Assembly: GCA_963576475.1 (NCBI GenBank)
Contig: OY754979.1
Coordinates: forward strand, 30,820,078-30,884,077
Reading direction: 5' to 3'
DNA length: 64,000 nt
Source of the DNA: Molanna angustata
Taxonomy: Eukaryota > Arthropoda > Insecta > Trichoptera > Molannidae
The stretch's first letter is position 1. Every line of letters starts with the position of its first letter. Positions 9,888 through 21,865 of this stretch are shown here, piece by piece. The position numbers and the translations under genes were made by a program. The notes under the pieces are model-generated. The model was not told the origin of the DNA. It saw only the letters and a program-made list of their open reading frames with translations, and ran no database searches.

Positions 9888-10525
9888 AGTTTAAATCCAG
9901 AAACCATCCTGGAAGAACCGCGAAGAGATGAAAGGACCTTCTTTTCCCAGGATACTCCACCTTCATAGGTAAAATGACTAAATACACGAAGAAGAAGAAG
10001 AAAAAAGTTTAATACCAGATACCTGCGAAGATATGGAAGGAAAATTGGACCTTCTTATCCCAGGATAGTTCATCTTCATAGGTAAGATGACCAAATACAC
10101 GATGAAAAAAAAGAAGAAAAAAATATATATGCAGAACCCGTCCTGGAAGACCTGTGAAGAGATGGAAGGACAGTTGTACCTTCTTCTCCCAGAATACTCC
10201 AACTTCATATGTAAAATGACCAAATACACAATGTAGAAGAAGCAGAAAAAGAAAAAATATTAAATCTAGAAACCTGCGAAGAGATAGAAGGAAAATTGGA
10301 CCTTCTTCTCCCAGAATAGTCCACCTTCATAGGTAAAATGACTAAATACACGATGAAGAAGAAGAAGAAGAAAAAAGTTTAAATCCACAAACCGTCCTGG
10401 AAGACCTGCGAAGAGATGGAGGGACAGTCGGACCTTCTTTTCCCAGGATTTTTCCCTTCATAGGTTAAATGACCAAATACACGAATAAGAAGAAGAATAA
10501 AAAAAAAATTTAAATCCAGAAACTA
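9888..10525. repeat. Satellite of about 115-130 bp, five units
   Basis: Each unit reads AAATCCAGAAACC, TCCTGGAAGACCTGCGAAG, AGATGGAAGG, CCTTCTTCTCCCAG, CATAGGTAAAATGAC, AAATACACGA and then an AAGAAG run of varying length. Unit starts lie near 9893, 10010, 10130, 10258, 10376 and a partial one at 10508. Confidence 0.8.
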
Positions 10526-10545
10526 TCCCGGGCATACGCTCGACA

Positions 10546-11852
10546 ATTCACCAAAGTTTCATTGTAATCGGACAAACGGTTTAGGAGCACATAGCATACA
10601 TACCTACATAAATAAATAAATAAAATAATTTTCCGATAGGAAATCAGTATATTGTTGATTTGTAAGTAAATAGTATTAGATAGGTACCTAGTACCTACCT
10701 ACAACAATGTTCTAAAAAAAATCGATTCATAACAATTTACATTGGTTTGTTCGATGCCATAAAAATGAAAATTGTCAGAAAAATCAAATATTATTTACAA
10801 ATTATGCAATTTTATTATGCCTATATCTTTACTAATAATTAACACATTTTTACAATATATATCTTAAAACTTGCTGTAATGTCTTGTGTTTCATTTTATT
10901 ATTTCATAATTACATTTATTTCAAAGGTTTTATTATTTTAAAGAACATATTCATTCGGTAGGAAAATGAAATATCGTATGAAAAGATATTAAAATGGCGG
11001 GGTTATATGTTCATAAGGTTTACTTTAAAAATAAGTTAAACATTATAATTATACAAAATATTCACCATGTTTTTCACTTAAACGCTAAGTTATACTTGAA
11101 AGTATATTTTATTCATGTAAATACGTACTTCTAACTTTTAAATTAACAGATATTTGCGTGCAAAAAGGACACTTTTTTGACAGATATGGTTTGGAAAATT
11201 TTGTATGAAAAAAATAAATGATTAAATATTTTTAATAATTCAGCATTTTTATCGCATTTTTTTTAGCGTGACACTGCGTCAGGTATACTGGTACATGTTC
11301 GCACATAAATTAGATTTTTAGATGCTCTTGGTTTTTCAGAAGGCGTGGGACAAACACACACATACACACACACACACACTAACAAAATCATTGTTTTACT
11401 ACTTTAGATTAGATGCATAGCGGCGTAAACCTGTGTATTGTTAAAAAAATAATTTGTGTAGGTACTTATTTTGATTTTAGTTTGTTATCTAGCAGATACT
11501 GTTATTTTTCACAGCAGTAACAAATTAGGTCCTTCTCCCTTCCTTTTTCCTTCATTTCCTTTCCCGCCACGGGCAAATGTGTGAAATATATGAATATTAT
11601 TATGTAATCTTTCTATGTATAATTAAATTTATTTTTTGCTATATTATTTTTCATTTTTCTTATATTATTCTCAAATAACTCTCGTAATACGACACTACGA
11701 TAACCGAACTGAGTACCTACCTGTGTTTTAGCCAAACCTTTGTTATCAGTAGTAAAGATTTATCTATTTATGGCTGCACTATTTGGCTGTGTGCACAAAA
11801 CATTTGGTTGAACAAAACCAAATGTTTTGTAGTCACTATAGTTCGGTTAATT
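10546..11852. other. No gene recognised; CA run and a MITE relic
   Basis: A (CA)n tract lies at about 11350-11380. Positions 11660-11697 match one end of the MITE at 25792. The motif TTTCATTGTAATCGGACAAA at 10558 followed by ACGGTTTAGGAG resembles a widespread arthropod transposon terminus. Confidence 0.45.
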
Positions 11853-12245
11853 TTAACGTGAAATTTTGATATTAACTATACTATAAGTAGGTATATTTCG
11901 TCTGATAGATTTTATTCCTCGTAAGTGGTAGAAAGCAGAGGATGTTGTGCTGTTTATCTGTTTTTTGAGACTTAGACTGGAGTCAATATGTACTCCCAGA
12001 AGTTTAACGGCGGACTTAGGAATAATGTTGGTGTCTGCAACAGAGACAGAAGTGTTGTCTATGTAATGCTGCCGGCGGTGTGTGGCCGTCCAGAGAAATT
12101 CGGTCTTAGTTGGATTTAGTTTTAGTTTATTTGAAGACATCCACCGCTCTATCTTTTCGATGCACAGACAATTTTTGTCTTTTAGAAGGCATGACTCACT
12201 CGGAGTTGAATAAAAGTACAGCTGCCAGTCATCGGCGTATGAAGT
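11853..12245 (-). pseudogene. L2/CR1-like LINE reverse transcriptase fragment with YADD
   Basis: The minus strand reads SYADDWQLYF (catalytic YADD near 12222-12233), then IERWMSSNKLKLNPTKTEFL and VKLLGVHIDSSLSL, the RT palm-to-thumb segment of L2/CR1-group LINEs. The frame closes on both sides and nothing of the endonuclease remains, so it is a dead fragment. It resembles the C-terminal part preserved at 52171-52875. Confidence 0.8.
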
Positions 12246-12679
12246 AGGTAATAGGTATACTAAATCTATTTGTATTTTTTATAACTTTGAGATCCAAGGG
12301 AAGCCGTTTATATGCAGTCAGTGCTCTAAAAGCAAATTGATGCTGTACCATTGTTGTTCTACTAAAGATACATAAAAATTGATATTCACTGGTTGGCGTG
12401 TATAGTTTATTACATATAATATGTATAGTTTTTGTTTTAGATTTGCTATATGATAATTTTTGTACTGCAGTATTATTCTTTGGTGGGTATGTTAATTTAG
12501 ATTTTTTTCTAGAACAATTCTACAAACGCACGCTGTGAGCGTGTATTGCGTGACACGGAGCTATGAAATGGAGTTTGGGTTTCTTATTCAAAAATAACAA
12601 AACATAATATATAATATATTATAAATTATAATGCCTACCATAATAATTTTATAGTCACCATAGGGTAGGTAGCATAACA
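12246..12679. other. No gene recognised
   Basis: AT-rich, no supported coding frame. Confidence 0.4.
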
Positions 12680-12915
12680 CTAGTTGCATGTAACACATGA
12701 GATCCAACTGTCGATAGTGATAGTATGTATACTTGTATAGTTGAAGAATAAGAATCAAACTACAAACCCATAAATCCAAATTATTGAAAATTTTAACACA
12801 TGTTGGTATGTATATCAAAATAGGACAGTATGGAGGTCAGTCCTCTTTTCCTACCCGGAATATGAAAACAGCATGATGGTTCTGTATGTATGTTTGGAGA
12901 TTAAGTATCTAACTA
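12680..12915 (-). mobile_element. Helitron-like element, copy B (3'-end fragment)
   Basis: Keeps the CTAG end, hairpin and inverted repeat (CTAGTTGCATGTAACACATG then GAGATCCAACTGTCGAT) and about 200 bp of body, then breaks off where the 15-bp-unit foldback element begins. Confidence 0.7.
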
Positions 12916-13775
12916 TAATAAAAACGATTACATGAAAATTCTTCGAAACACAATTGTTCGAATGCGCAATTGTACGAATAACAATTTTTCGAAAATCAGT
13001 TATCAGAATGACAATTGTCCGAAAGCAAATTATTCGAACTAACATTTCTTGGAAAACCAATTAACCGAATTTAATATATTTTTGTGTCATTATGTTGCCT
13101 CCTTTGACATATTTGTTGCCAGTAAAATATATTCGATGAAGACTATTATTACTTGTTGTATTATTGTTGGGTACCTACGTATGTTTGCACATTTTTAATA
13201 ACTGATATTTGACAGCGCGGGATAACCTAGTTTGTACACCAGTTTGTGTTTATCTAGTATTCACACCAATTTAGTTATTTTACTTTAATATTATAGTTAC
13301 TTTTTTCAATATATAATGCAACTGGCTCACGCCAGTCGCAATTATAACTACAAACAAACCTAACCAACCTATTTTCACCAAAGTTTTGTAGGTTTAGGTT
13401 TGAAAAATCGGTGTACATCCTAGGATATCTGACAGCGCGGTGCGTCGCCATGTTGTTTATTCCATAGATTTTTATTATACATAATATACTATGTAGATGT
13501 AGTACTCCGTGCAAAAAGTGAGTCATTTGTTTTCGATTCATACAAAATTTGCTAACTACGACATCTAGTATATTATAATAAAAATCTATGGTTTATTTCT
13601 CTCACAATACTACCAACATGACGTCATAAAAATTCGAACAATTGTAAATTCTGATAATTGTGTATTCGGAAAATTGTTTATCGAAAAAATGTGATTCGAA
13701 TAATTGCCATTCGTAAAATTGATTTTCGTAAAATTGAGCATTCGAATAATTGTTTTTCGAATAATTTTCCTGTCA
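12916..13775. mobile_element. Foldback-type element with arms made of degenerate 15-bp units
   Basis: The left arm (about 12926-13070) is a series of CAATTNTTCGAATNN units of 15-16 bp; the right arm (about 13628-13772) is the same array in inverted orientation. Outer tips are similar (GAAAATTCTTCGAA and GAAAATTATTCGAA). The roughly 550-bp centre has no transposase. This matches the general plan of Drosophila foldback elements (inverted arms built of subrepeats), though homology is not shown. Confidence 0.65.
13462..13591. mobile_element. MITE of about 130 bp inside the foldback element
   Basis: Terminal inverted repeats of about 40 bp start CCATAGATTTTTATTATA and end with its complement. Flanked by TTTATT on both sides, a possible 6-bp target duplication. 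Confidence 0.75.
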
Positions 13776-15274
13776 CCAATAAAAACTGCTTTGTGTACAT
13801 GTCAGGTAAGTTTTAGCGAATGTGTAAAAACCGTCCTCCTTTTGTAGGTACGAAAAATCTTACCTTTATATTAATAAAAATGTCTTCAATCGATGGAGTT
13901 AGTGTTTAACGTAAAACCAGTAAGGAACAGAGTCTCTTTTATTTAAAATCATCGGCAATTTTGTATTTCGCCCATCGTTTTTGTCAGTCGTCTGTCGTTT
14001 TCTCTGTCAGCCGTCTGTCATTTTCTTTGTCAGTCGTTTGTCGTTTTCTTTGGCTTTCCATGTGACCAAATATTATAATGAGGCAGATAATATCGTTCGT
14101 CAAAATTCACATGTTTTATTGCTAGCCAAATCGTGCCAAATTAGACCATTTATCGATATGACTAGATTCGTGCTTGTCACGGATTTTCGTCGAGCAATAT
14201 AAATTGATTTTGTGTATTGAACGCAGGGCTCGAATAATAATAATAATAGCTCATAATATTATTTTATACAAAACCAGGTCAGCATGTACTTAGTACACAA
14301 ATAAAGTACCTGTTACCAAATCTATTCACCTTAATTCTATAGGGTCAACATTTTTACCTGCCAAATCTTGATTTCAGGACCGGCTCTATCATAGGTTCAA
14401 TTTATGCAGTTGCGGCAGGTGCAAGATGGTGCCAAATATAAAGAAAGATCACGATATAGTAACAAAAAAGAAGAAAAATCATAATAATCAAACCTGATAT
14501 TGAAACAATATTAGGATTTCAGCGAATGAGACAGCGTTGATATTTAACTTTTATTCGGGACAATGACAGCTTTTAAAATCAACGATGAACATATTGTACA
14601 AAGTACATATAATCAATGCCAAATAAAATGTTTACAATATGAGCATTTATTAATATATCTACTTAAGCAAAATTAACTAAATGAGCCACTAAAAAAATAA
14701 GTAAACATAAACTGAAAACAATAACAAATATAATATGGCTAACAATTACACAGAAAAAGATGGAGGAGGAACTGAAGGAAAGGAAAATAATGTGAGTAGT
14801 AGAACAATGCTGTGCCAAAACATACTCAGTCTTTCAGATATTGTAGAAATTCATAGTTATGAGGGATTATGTTTGTGTATTTTCCAATTATTAATTATGC
14901 CTTATGCACAAGATATTTTCGTCTTATCAAAAATGGAATAAAAAAGTAGAATCACTGCAAACTCCTACTTATATTTTATTGTATACTGTATTTTGTAATG
15001 TATAGTTATGACAGCATTGTAAGCTAATAATTTATGTTTGGAGATGATATTTTCTATATTTGTTATATTTTATTCATAAAGATGATTGTTTTCGCAATAC
15101 ATTAGATAGGTACACATTCAAAATACTTGTACTAATAATAGGTATGCTAAATATGCTCATATGGCTAGCATTTTTGTTGATTCCCTAGCTATGTACAAGC
15201 GATTATTGTCAGATAATAATTTGTTTTGATGACTGATTGTATTCTTACTTAAGAATGTTATACCCGAAATGTGT
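13776..15274. other. No gene recognised; small tandem and a hAT-like end
   Basis: Three 23-bp units (GTCAGTCGTCTGTCGTTTTC) lie at about 13985-14053. CAGGACCGGCTCTATCATAG at 14374 resembles a hAT-type terminus. A 68-codon frame at 14735-14941 has no recognisable features and is not called. Confidence 0.4.
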
Positions 15275-16205
15275 TTTTATTTATTTATTTATTTTTTTAT
15301 TTATTTATGATCATATAAACATATACATTATTTTAATATAAGATAGCCGCCTCACTAGAATAAATCTGTTCTGAAGCAGCCACCTGTACATTTGTGAAAT
15401 TATTACATTACATTAAAAAACAAAAGAATAAGAAAGCTATAAAAATAAACATTAGGAATACTTACATAATTTAAAATTAAAAAATACAGTTTTAAAAGTG
15501 AAATAAATAAAAATAAACACAATATAAACAGACAACAAAAAATAATTAGTTAAGAAATTATTGTTGCAACGTTACTTTCATTTTGGGTTCTACCCACATC
15601 GAGTAGCCACTTGGTACCACGGGCTTTGAATTGAGTTAACCCTTTAAGGTCCGATGGCAATTTATTATAAATTCGAGGTACAGTAAATACAAAAAATCTT
15701 TGCCCAAATTTAGTATTCATTTTTGGCACCAAGTAGTTACCCGATATTTTACCTCTTGTGTTATTCAAGATGGAGTATTTTTGAGGTTTTTTTTTTAGAA
15801 ATAGAATTAATATTGATCTGGTATAAAGCTGCCTCACATCCAATACTTTGAATTGCTTAAAAAGTTCTTCAGAACAATACCTAAAAGGCTTTTTGTTGAT
15901 AACTCTTACCACAAATTTTTGTGATTTAATTAGTGGATCCAGTAATGTACGCGCAGCACCACCCCAGGCACTAATTGCATAACTGATAATACTCTGGCAC
16001 AGAGCGTAGTACACCATTTTAATAATGAAATGTTCATAAAGCTACGTAGAATTTTGAATATATATATTAATCTTCGTACCTTGGCGCTAACATATTCAAT
16101 GTGTGGGACCCATCTCAGACCGTCATCCAATATTATACCGAGATACTTGATTTCAGTTGCCCTTTCAATAGTCTCGCAGTTACACTGTAGGACTGCATTT
16201 GTAGG
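15275..16205 (-). pseudogene. Jockey/CR1-group LINE, C-terminal RT fragment and 3' UTR (family Z)
   Basis: The minus strand reads EIKYLGIILDDGLRWVPHIE, then after a frameshift near 16020 VYYALCQSIISYAISAWGGA, LVPKMNTKFGQRFF and PRIYNKLPSDLKG, the thumb and C-terminal region of jockey/CR1-group reverse transcriptases. A 3' UTR of about 270 bp ends in an ATAAATAA tail at 15275. Frameshifted and 5'-truncated, so non-functional. Confidence 0.8.
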
Positions 16206-16510
16206 TCAATTGTTTGTTGACTTTTATTATCTTTATTGATTAACTTTTATTTATAATTTGTGTTAATATTGAATTGTGTAGCTATGTATTTATTTAAAAA
16301 AATATTTAGGAGTTTTTTTTTGTTTTATTTTTGTTGTAATTTTATAAGATTTTTATATGTGTATTTATATAATGGTGAGAAGCCGGATAATATGTTAAAA
16401 TAAATTTCAAAATTCAAAACCACTTTTTTAAAATTCAATTCAATGACAAATATTTTGAATATTATAATGAACTCCTCTGGCATGATTTTTGCCTTTGAAG
16501 CTCTGCTACA

Positions 16511-16580
16511 TAATAATAATAATTTATATACCTAGTGCCGTTTAATGATTCAAGATCATTTCAAGGGCGCTGAATGGCAA
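16511..16580 (-). mobile_element. L2-like LINE 3' tail
   Basis: On the minus strand: CGCCCTTGAAATGATCTTGA, ATCATTAAACGGC and an ATT-repeat tail, as in the LINE at 52945. The adjacent 16580-16680 may be the head of a SINE using this tail, but I see no clear B box. Confidence 0.65.
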
Positions 16581-16687
16581 CCTTTCATACTGGGCGGACT
16601 TGACGTAGAGAGACAAAGTAGGAATTCAATTCCCGTGGCTGCTGATTGCTGCGCAAGCACGAAGATCTTTAACTAAACACGTAACTG

Positions 16688-17262
16688 ATTTTTGTATATT
16701 TGGGACACATTATGAAAATTGGTCGAAAAAACCAAACGGCCGAAATAAAGAAACGAATTGGACTAAGTTGGGCAGCTTTCAGGAAATTAGCCCACATCTT
16801 CAAAAATCCCCAAATTCCCATCAACCTGAAACGGAAGGTATATGAGACCTGTGTTCTGTCAGTAGCTACTTATGGCTTGGAAACTATGACACTGACTCAG
16901 AAAAGTGCTGAAAAACTAAGAGTCCCCCAAAGAGCCGAGATTCAGTCTGAGAGACAGGGTGCGAAACGACACCATCAGGGAAAGAACAAAATTGGTTGAT
17001 GCTGAAGTGGAGATGGGCGGGCCACGTGTCTAGATACCCCGAAGACCGATGGCCAAGGATAGTGTTGGCTTGGAGACCGAGAATGACAGTCAGAGGTGTT
17101 GGAAGACCGCCAAAGAGATGGAGAGATGACATCAGCCGTTATGCTGGTGCCAATTGGTTGCTCAGAGAACAGGATAGAGTGGCGTGGAAGGAGATGGAGG
17201 AGGCCTTCGTCCAGGAGTGGACGGGATTGGGCTGAGAAGAAGAAGAAGAGGTCTTGTTTGTA
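16688..17262 (+). pseudogene. RTE-type LINE, C-terminal RT fragment
   Basis: Encodes FVYLGHIMKIGRKNQTAEIK, RKLAHIFKNPQIPINLKRK and VYETCVLSVATYGLETMT, then after frameshifts near 16920-16995 [32 protein letters not shown] and AWKEMEEAFVQEW. The 3' end is GAAGAAGAAGAAGAGG. These are the thumb-to-C-terminus motifs of lepidopteran RTE-type elements. Confidence 0.85.
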
Positions 17263-18264
17263 TAAATATAATTAGAAAAAAAAATGAAAATACTCAAAAA
17301 CTACTTAGGTATAAATTGGTAACCACCGACATGATAAATTGTTACTTGTACCTTTAATTTGTCGCCATATTAAAAGTTTGTTTTAGGTATTGTCATATTA
17401 TGTAAATCATTCGTTGTTGAAATTAGAATAAACTGGAATCAAACAAAGATGTGATTTTCTCTATAAATTTGTATAGTAATTTATAGCCGACGTTCATGGG
17501 AAAAGTGAGGCGCTTTTACACGAAGTACTGATCCTGGCATGGTTTGTACTCTGGCATGCAAAGCGTCGAATGTTAGCCGCGTACAAATTACTATGGAAAT
17601 CAAGTGGACTTCAAAATGCAAAATGTACACTTGTCATGCATGGCATAATATTCTATTTTAAGAATGTATTATTTTTAGCCCGAGCGTAGTATAGATAGGC
17701 AAACTAAGTGAATATTATATTACGTCAGATTACGCAAGTGTGACGTGGACTTGACACGTCATACGCGAGTAAATTTTGTAACTCGATATATCAGTTATTA
17801 AATGCAAAAAAAACGTACTTATATAAAATCCAAATAATACCAAACCGATCAATGAGAATTGTTTTAAATTGTAATAGAAGAACAAAGATACATAAAATGT
17901 AAAATGATATAAACCTATTGTCTGTCAAACAAAAATGATATAAACCTATTGTCTGTCAAACAAAAAATATACTTTCATTTTTCAATTTTTATGCATAAAA
18001 TGCTTCATGGCATGATACAAAAAAATGTCAAAACCAAAATTAGATATAATAAAGAATATCACTCTCAATGACACAAGAAACAGAGAAGATATTAGATTAG
18101 ACAAAAGAAATAAAGTCTCAACGCAGAATTCTTTAATTTATATGAAAGTGAAAAAAGGCTTAAATTATATGAAAGTATGGCGAGGGACATGAAAGAGGAA
18201 AAAAAGGTATTTTTAACCAAAAAAGGGTAATTTTACTATGAAAAATTGAAATAATTGTTAATTT
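17263..18264. other. No gene recognised; 31-bp direct duplication
   Basis: An exact doubling of AAATGATATAAACCTATTGT plus CTGTCAAAC occurs at about 17905-17967. 17480-17770 is slightly richer in GC but without a coding frame. Confidence 0.45.
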
Positions 18265-18942
18265 TCTTCTTATTTATTTTATTTATTTATTTATTTTAAA
18301 TCTTCTTGTACATATAATTAGTACACTTGCGGGCTTATTGCCTAATGGCAATTTCTTCCAACCAACCAGAGTAAATGTTAAATATACAAAACAATGTGTA
18401 CCATGGCAATAAGTTAATCACATTACAAAATAAATAAAGATAGCAGAAGAAAAGTAATAAAAAAAAACACAAAAACAAAGAAGATAGCATATAAGAACAA
18501 ATCATAGCAATGATAGGAAGACTAAGGGATAAGGAAAGGAAGAGGAGAGGAAGATGTAATCAGGTGTTGTCAGATAAATATTTTTGCTTTAGCCTTTTCT
18601 TGAAGATGTTTAGTGAGATAGACGACGTAATATCAGGACTTAGGCTATTCCATAGTCTAGCTGAATGTACTTCAAATGAAGAGCTAAAATATTCAGAACT
18701 ATTAATAGGGATAGATAGTAAAGCACGTTCAACAGATCGAAGTGGACGCCCGTGGCTTGAAAGATAAGTGAATTTATCTTTGAGATACTGAGGTAAATTT
18801 GGATTAAAAAGGATATTGTGTAGTATTGACAAGATATGTATATTACGTCGCTGTCGTATCTTGGGCCAATGAAGAAGATAAAACGGATTTTTTAGTCCAA
18901 AGATAAAACGGATGCAAAAATTTTGAAGGCGTTCAAGTTTAT
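18265..18942 (-). pseudogene. Family X LINE: RT C-terminus, 3' UTR and hairpin tail
   Basis: Encodes (minus) [54 protein letters not shown] and [16 protein letters not shown] ending in [14 protein letters not shown] and a stop at about 18560. The 3' UTR (18290-18560) carries the TTGCC-TAAT-GGCAA hairpin (on this strand GAAATTGCCATTAGGCAATA) and ends in TAAATAAATA. This copy links the widespread tail to a LINE ORF of the jockey/CR1 group. Confidence 0.85.
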
Positions 18943-19530
18943 TTTATTTTTTTTATTTTATTTCATTTTTAGAGTACAGACAGTCATAACTACAATGTAT
19001 AAACACAAATGAGTTACCAGCATATGGACCAGTGAAGACTCTCAATATTACCAATTTTCAATCAAAGTCAAAATTAAATAATAAAAAAAAAACAATAATT
19101 CGATTTATAAACAAATAATTGAATCAATAAATAAATCAATTAATTAATAAAAAGAGAGAAAAAAAAATAAAATAAATAAAAAAAATAAATAAATAAATAA
19201 AACAAAAAATCAATAAACAAATTAATAAATATATAAACAAATAAATAATAACAAGCATAAACAATGGAACAATTAATTGTGTCACACGTCACTTTAAGAA
19301 TCGGATGATTCAAGTACTTCTCGTACACCTCTCCTAAACTGTCCCTTATTCAATAAAAATATGTCCAGGTCACCGAATAACATATTAAACTGCGAACAAC
19401 TGCGCTGCATAAACGAAGTTTGTTGAGATGTTCCGCGTTTGCATCCAAGTAGCTAACATCAGCATAGTCAAGCAACGGTAGGAGAAGTGATTGAGCTAAG
19501 GTAATTTTACAGTGAAGTGGAAGGAAATTA
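18943..19530 (-). pseudogene. Second family X-like LINE fragment
   Basis: The minus strand of 19400-19530 reads [20 protein letters not shown] and ADVSYLDANAEHLNKL, aligning with the copy at 54760. Below it are an internal deletion and a low-complexity A/T 3' region ending in an AATAAAATAAAA tail at 18943-18965. Confidence 0.65.
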
Positions 19531-19880
19531 TTCTTCTTCTTATTTTAGATCGTAGATCTGTTTTTTCAAGAAAGCTATTCCTGTGAAGCTGAGGTCCAGC
19601 TATCCTTTCACCTCTTCGGTGGCCTTCCGGGGAGGCGATGCCCTGGTGGGATTTCGTTTGCCGCTATGGATGGGATTCGAGATGCGTCCATCCTGTTGAC
19701 ATGGTCCCATGGTCCAGAATCTTCTCCTAGCTCTACTCCATCGTATGATGTCCTCGGTCTCACAGGTCCGTCTAATGTCGTCATTGCGAATTCTGTACCT
19801 AAGCGTCTTCCCTTAAAACCTTCATTTCCGATGTTCGTAGGAGGTTTTTGGTTCAAGTTGTGTCGGCTCTTGTCTCCTCC
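19531..19880 (-). pseudogene. RTE-type LINE 3' fragment
   Basis: The minus strand encodes GPWDHVNRMDASRIPSIAAN and GHRLPGRPPKRW-like sequence, preceded by a Pro/Thr-rich linker, and ends with a TAAGAAGAAGAA tail at 19531-19545. Confidence 0.75.
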
Positions 19881-19977
19881 GCATATGTATTGTTATATAT
19901 AGATATTTTATAGAAATAATAGAAACATGAAGAGGAAAAACGACGAAAAAATGTAAGAAAATATAATTTATTTTAAC

Positions 19978-20205
19978 ATCACCCTCTGCAAGTGGCGAGT
20001 TTACTCTTCTTCCGACATCTTTGTCAGGTCGTCCGTTTCGTTGGAACAAGCTTCCCAGGTATACTTGTCAACCTGCTCGAGCCATTCATTTTCTTCTTTC
20101 ATTTGACACGCTGTTCTGCTTTCACTCTTTTCAAAGACCATAACCTTTGATTTGCTGGCCTTCATCCTAAGTTTGTTCTCTATGCATTCTTCATAAACCA
20201 TACTT
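19978..20205 (-). pseudogene. RTE-type LINE RT fragment
   Basis: Encodes YEECIENKLRMKASKSKVMV, FEKSESRTACQM and EWLEQVDKYTW in one frame, then RNGRPDKDVGRRVN in another, the same segment as 59160-59546. The fragment ends in AACTCGCCACTTGCAGAGGG, sequence shared with the SINE tail at 63510. Confidence 0.7.
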
Positions 20206-21477
20206 ACTAACTAACTCTCCCAAACTTTCTGCTAACAGTGCCTACTTTGTTTGGAAGTCGGTTAGTAAAATTACGCAGCATCAACAAAGGAAAAGCAACT
20301 TATATTTTGCACTAATGTAGACGGACAGAAAAACAAAATTATCGTATATTTTAGCAAAGAAAAATTAAAATATATAATGTCAGTCAAGATAAACTGTCAC
20401 GCGATTCATATATGAATAGGTAATTTATTCTACATATTATTTTTATACCCACAACAACAATTCTATGACAAATATATTTTTATGTTAATCGCCCACCAAG
20501 AGCGATAGCAATTTTTAACAAAGAAAAACACTGCCTAGGTCGATTTTCCCCGGTTCGATTATGTAAATTGATGTTAATTTCCGGCTTTGCGAATAAATTC
20601 CATGTTAAATAATATATATCTTTTCAATCGGGCGAGTTATGTTCTTGTTCAACTAAACTAATTCATGAATATTTCGATTGAAATTCAATGTTTCATCATT
20701 AAAATTCCATAACAAAGTTTGATAAAACGAAACCTTTTTACCTATGTAACTATTAAAAAAAGAATGAATTTACAAATACTGTGTGTTTTGCTGGTTGACA
20801 GGAAGATGGAGAAGGGAGGATATTTTTCCTACCTTTCCCGTGGTATGGTTCAGAAATTAATATCACATTAACATGCGCCTGGTTTTTTGCAATCTATACA
20901 ACCCTTTGTATTTTTAATCGTTTTAGACTAGAGGTTTTTAACGCTTAAAACAACATCCAAAATACAGATTTCTCCAAATATCGCATAACGCGAGTATTAT
21001 TTTCTCTTTTATTTTCGACACCTTTTATTACAATTACGAACAAATGAAATATGCAATTTATGTGAAAAATGCTGTCAAAAAAGCTGTCGTTGTTATTCGA
21101 CGTCTCATTCGATTCTCCCACGTTTCGTTCAATAGTGTTTTATCTTTTTCTCGTTTTCTTCATTAGGTTTTTCATTTTGACTACCCGGAATTTTTTATAT
21201 CTTTGAATAGAATTGGACACGATTTTCATTTTCTTTGGATCATCGCTTTTTTGTTGTTGTTTTAAAACATGGCTCTCTGATCGCTAGCTTTGGTCGATAG
21301 ATGCCAAATAAACAAAAGATGCCGCGAATGTCACACGTCAAAGTCAACGCAACACAAACGGCAGCCATGTTGACTCGTCGGCAACGAATGATTTTACAGA
21401 TTTCAAAATAATACAAAACGCGTTGAAAAATCGGTCGAAAACGTGAACCCCGTTGAGAACCTCGCTCGTATGAAGTA
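20206..21477. other. No gene recognised; GC-richer island at 21050-21470
   Basis: Most of the span is AT-rich. 21050-21470 is markedly richer in CG dinucleotides and low in repeats; it could be a promoter or non-coding first exon, but no coding frame supports this. Confidence 0.3.
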
Positions 21478-21865
21478 AAAAAATAACCAATTACCTATTA
21501 GTTAGACACTTCATTGAAGTAGGTACTGTGTTTCATCGAAAAAATTCAAATAACTAATTATTAGTCAGAAATTTCAATTAAGTAGGTACCTACTCTGTTA
21601 AAAAAATATTTCATAGAAAAAATTTAAATAACTTATTATTAGTCAGACACTTCATTGAAGTATGTAACTTCTCTGTTAAAAAATATTTCATGGAAAAAAT
21701 TAAATTAAAAATTATTAGCCAGAAACTTCCATGAAGTAGGTACCTACTATATTAAAAAAATATTTCATCGAAGAAATTTAAATACCTTATTATTAGTCTG
21801 ACACTTTATTGAAGTAGGTACTCTGTAAAAATATATATTTCATCGAAAACATAATATAAATACAT
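21478..21865. repeat. Tandem repeat, about 80-bp units, five copies
   Basis: Units share TATTATTAGTCAGACACTTC, ATTGAAGTAGGTACC and AATATTTCATCGAAAAAATT, with individual substitutions and small indels. Confidence 0.8.

Noticed and set aside
9978..10229. 83-residue minus-strand frame with internal repeats
   Set aside because: It is a reading of two satellite units, with no motif or start support.
13981..14202. 73-residue plus-strand frame with periodic VCRFLCQP sequence
   Set aside because: The period comes from a three-unit 23-bp tandem repeat, which is not a multiple of three.
14735..14941. Plus-strand 68-residue frame MANNYTEKDG
   Set aside because: Has a plausible ATG but no domain, no repeat of the frame elsewhere and background composition; not enough to call a gene.
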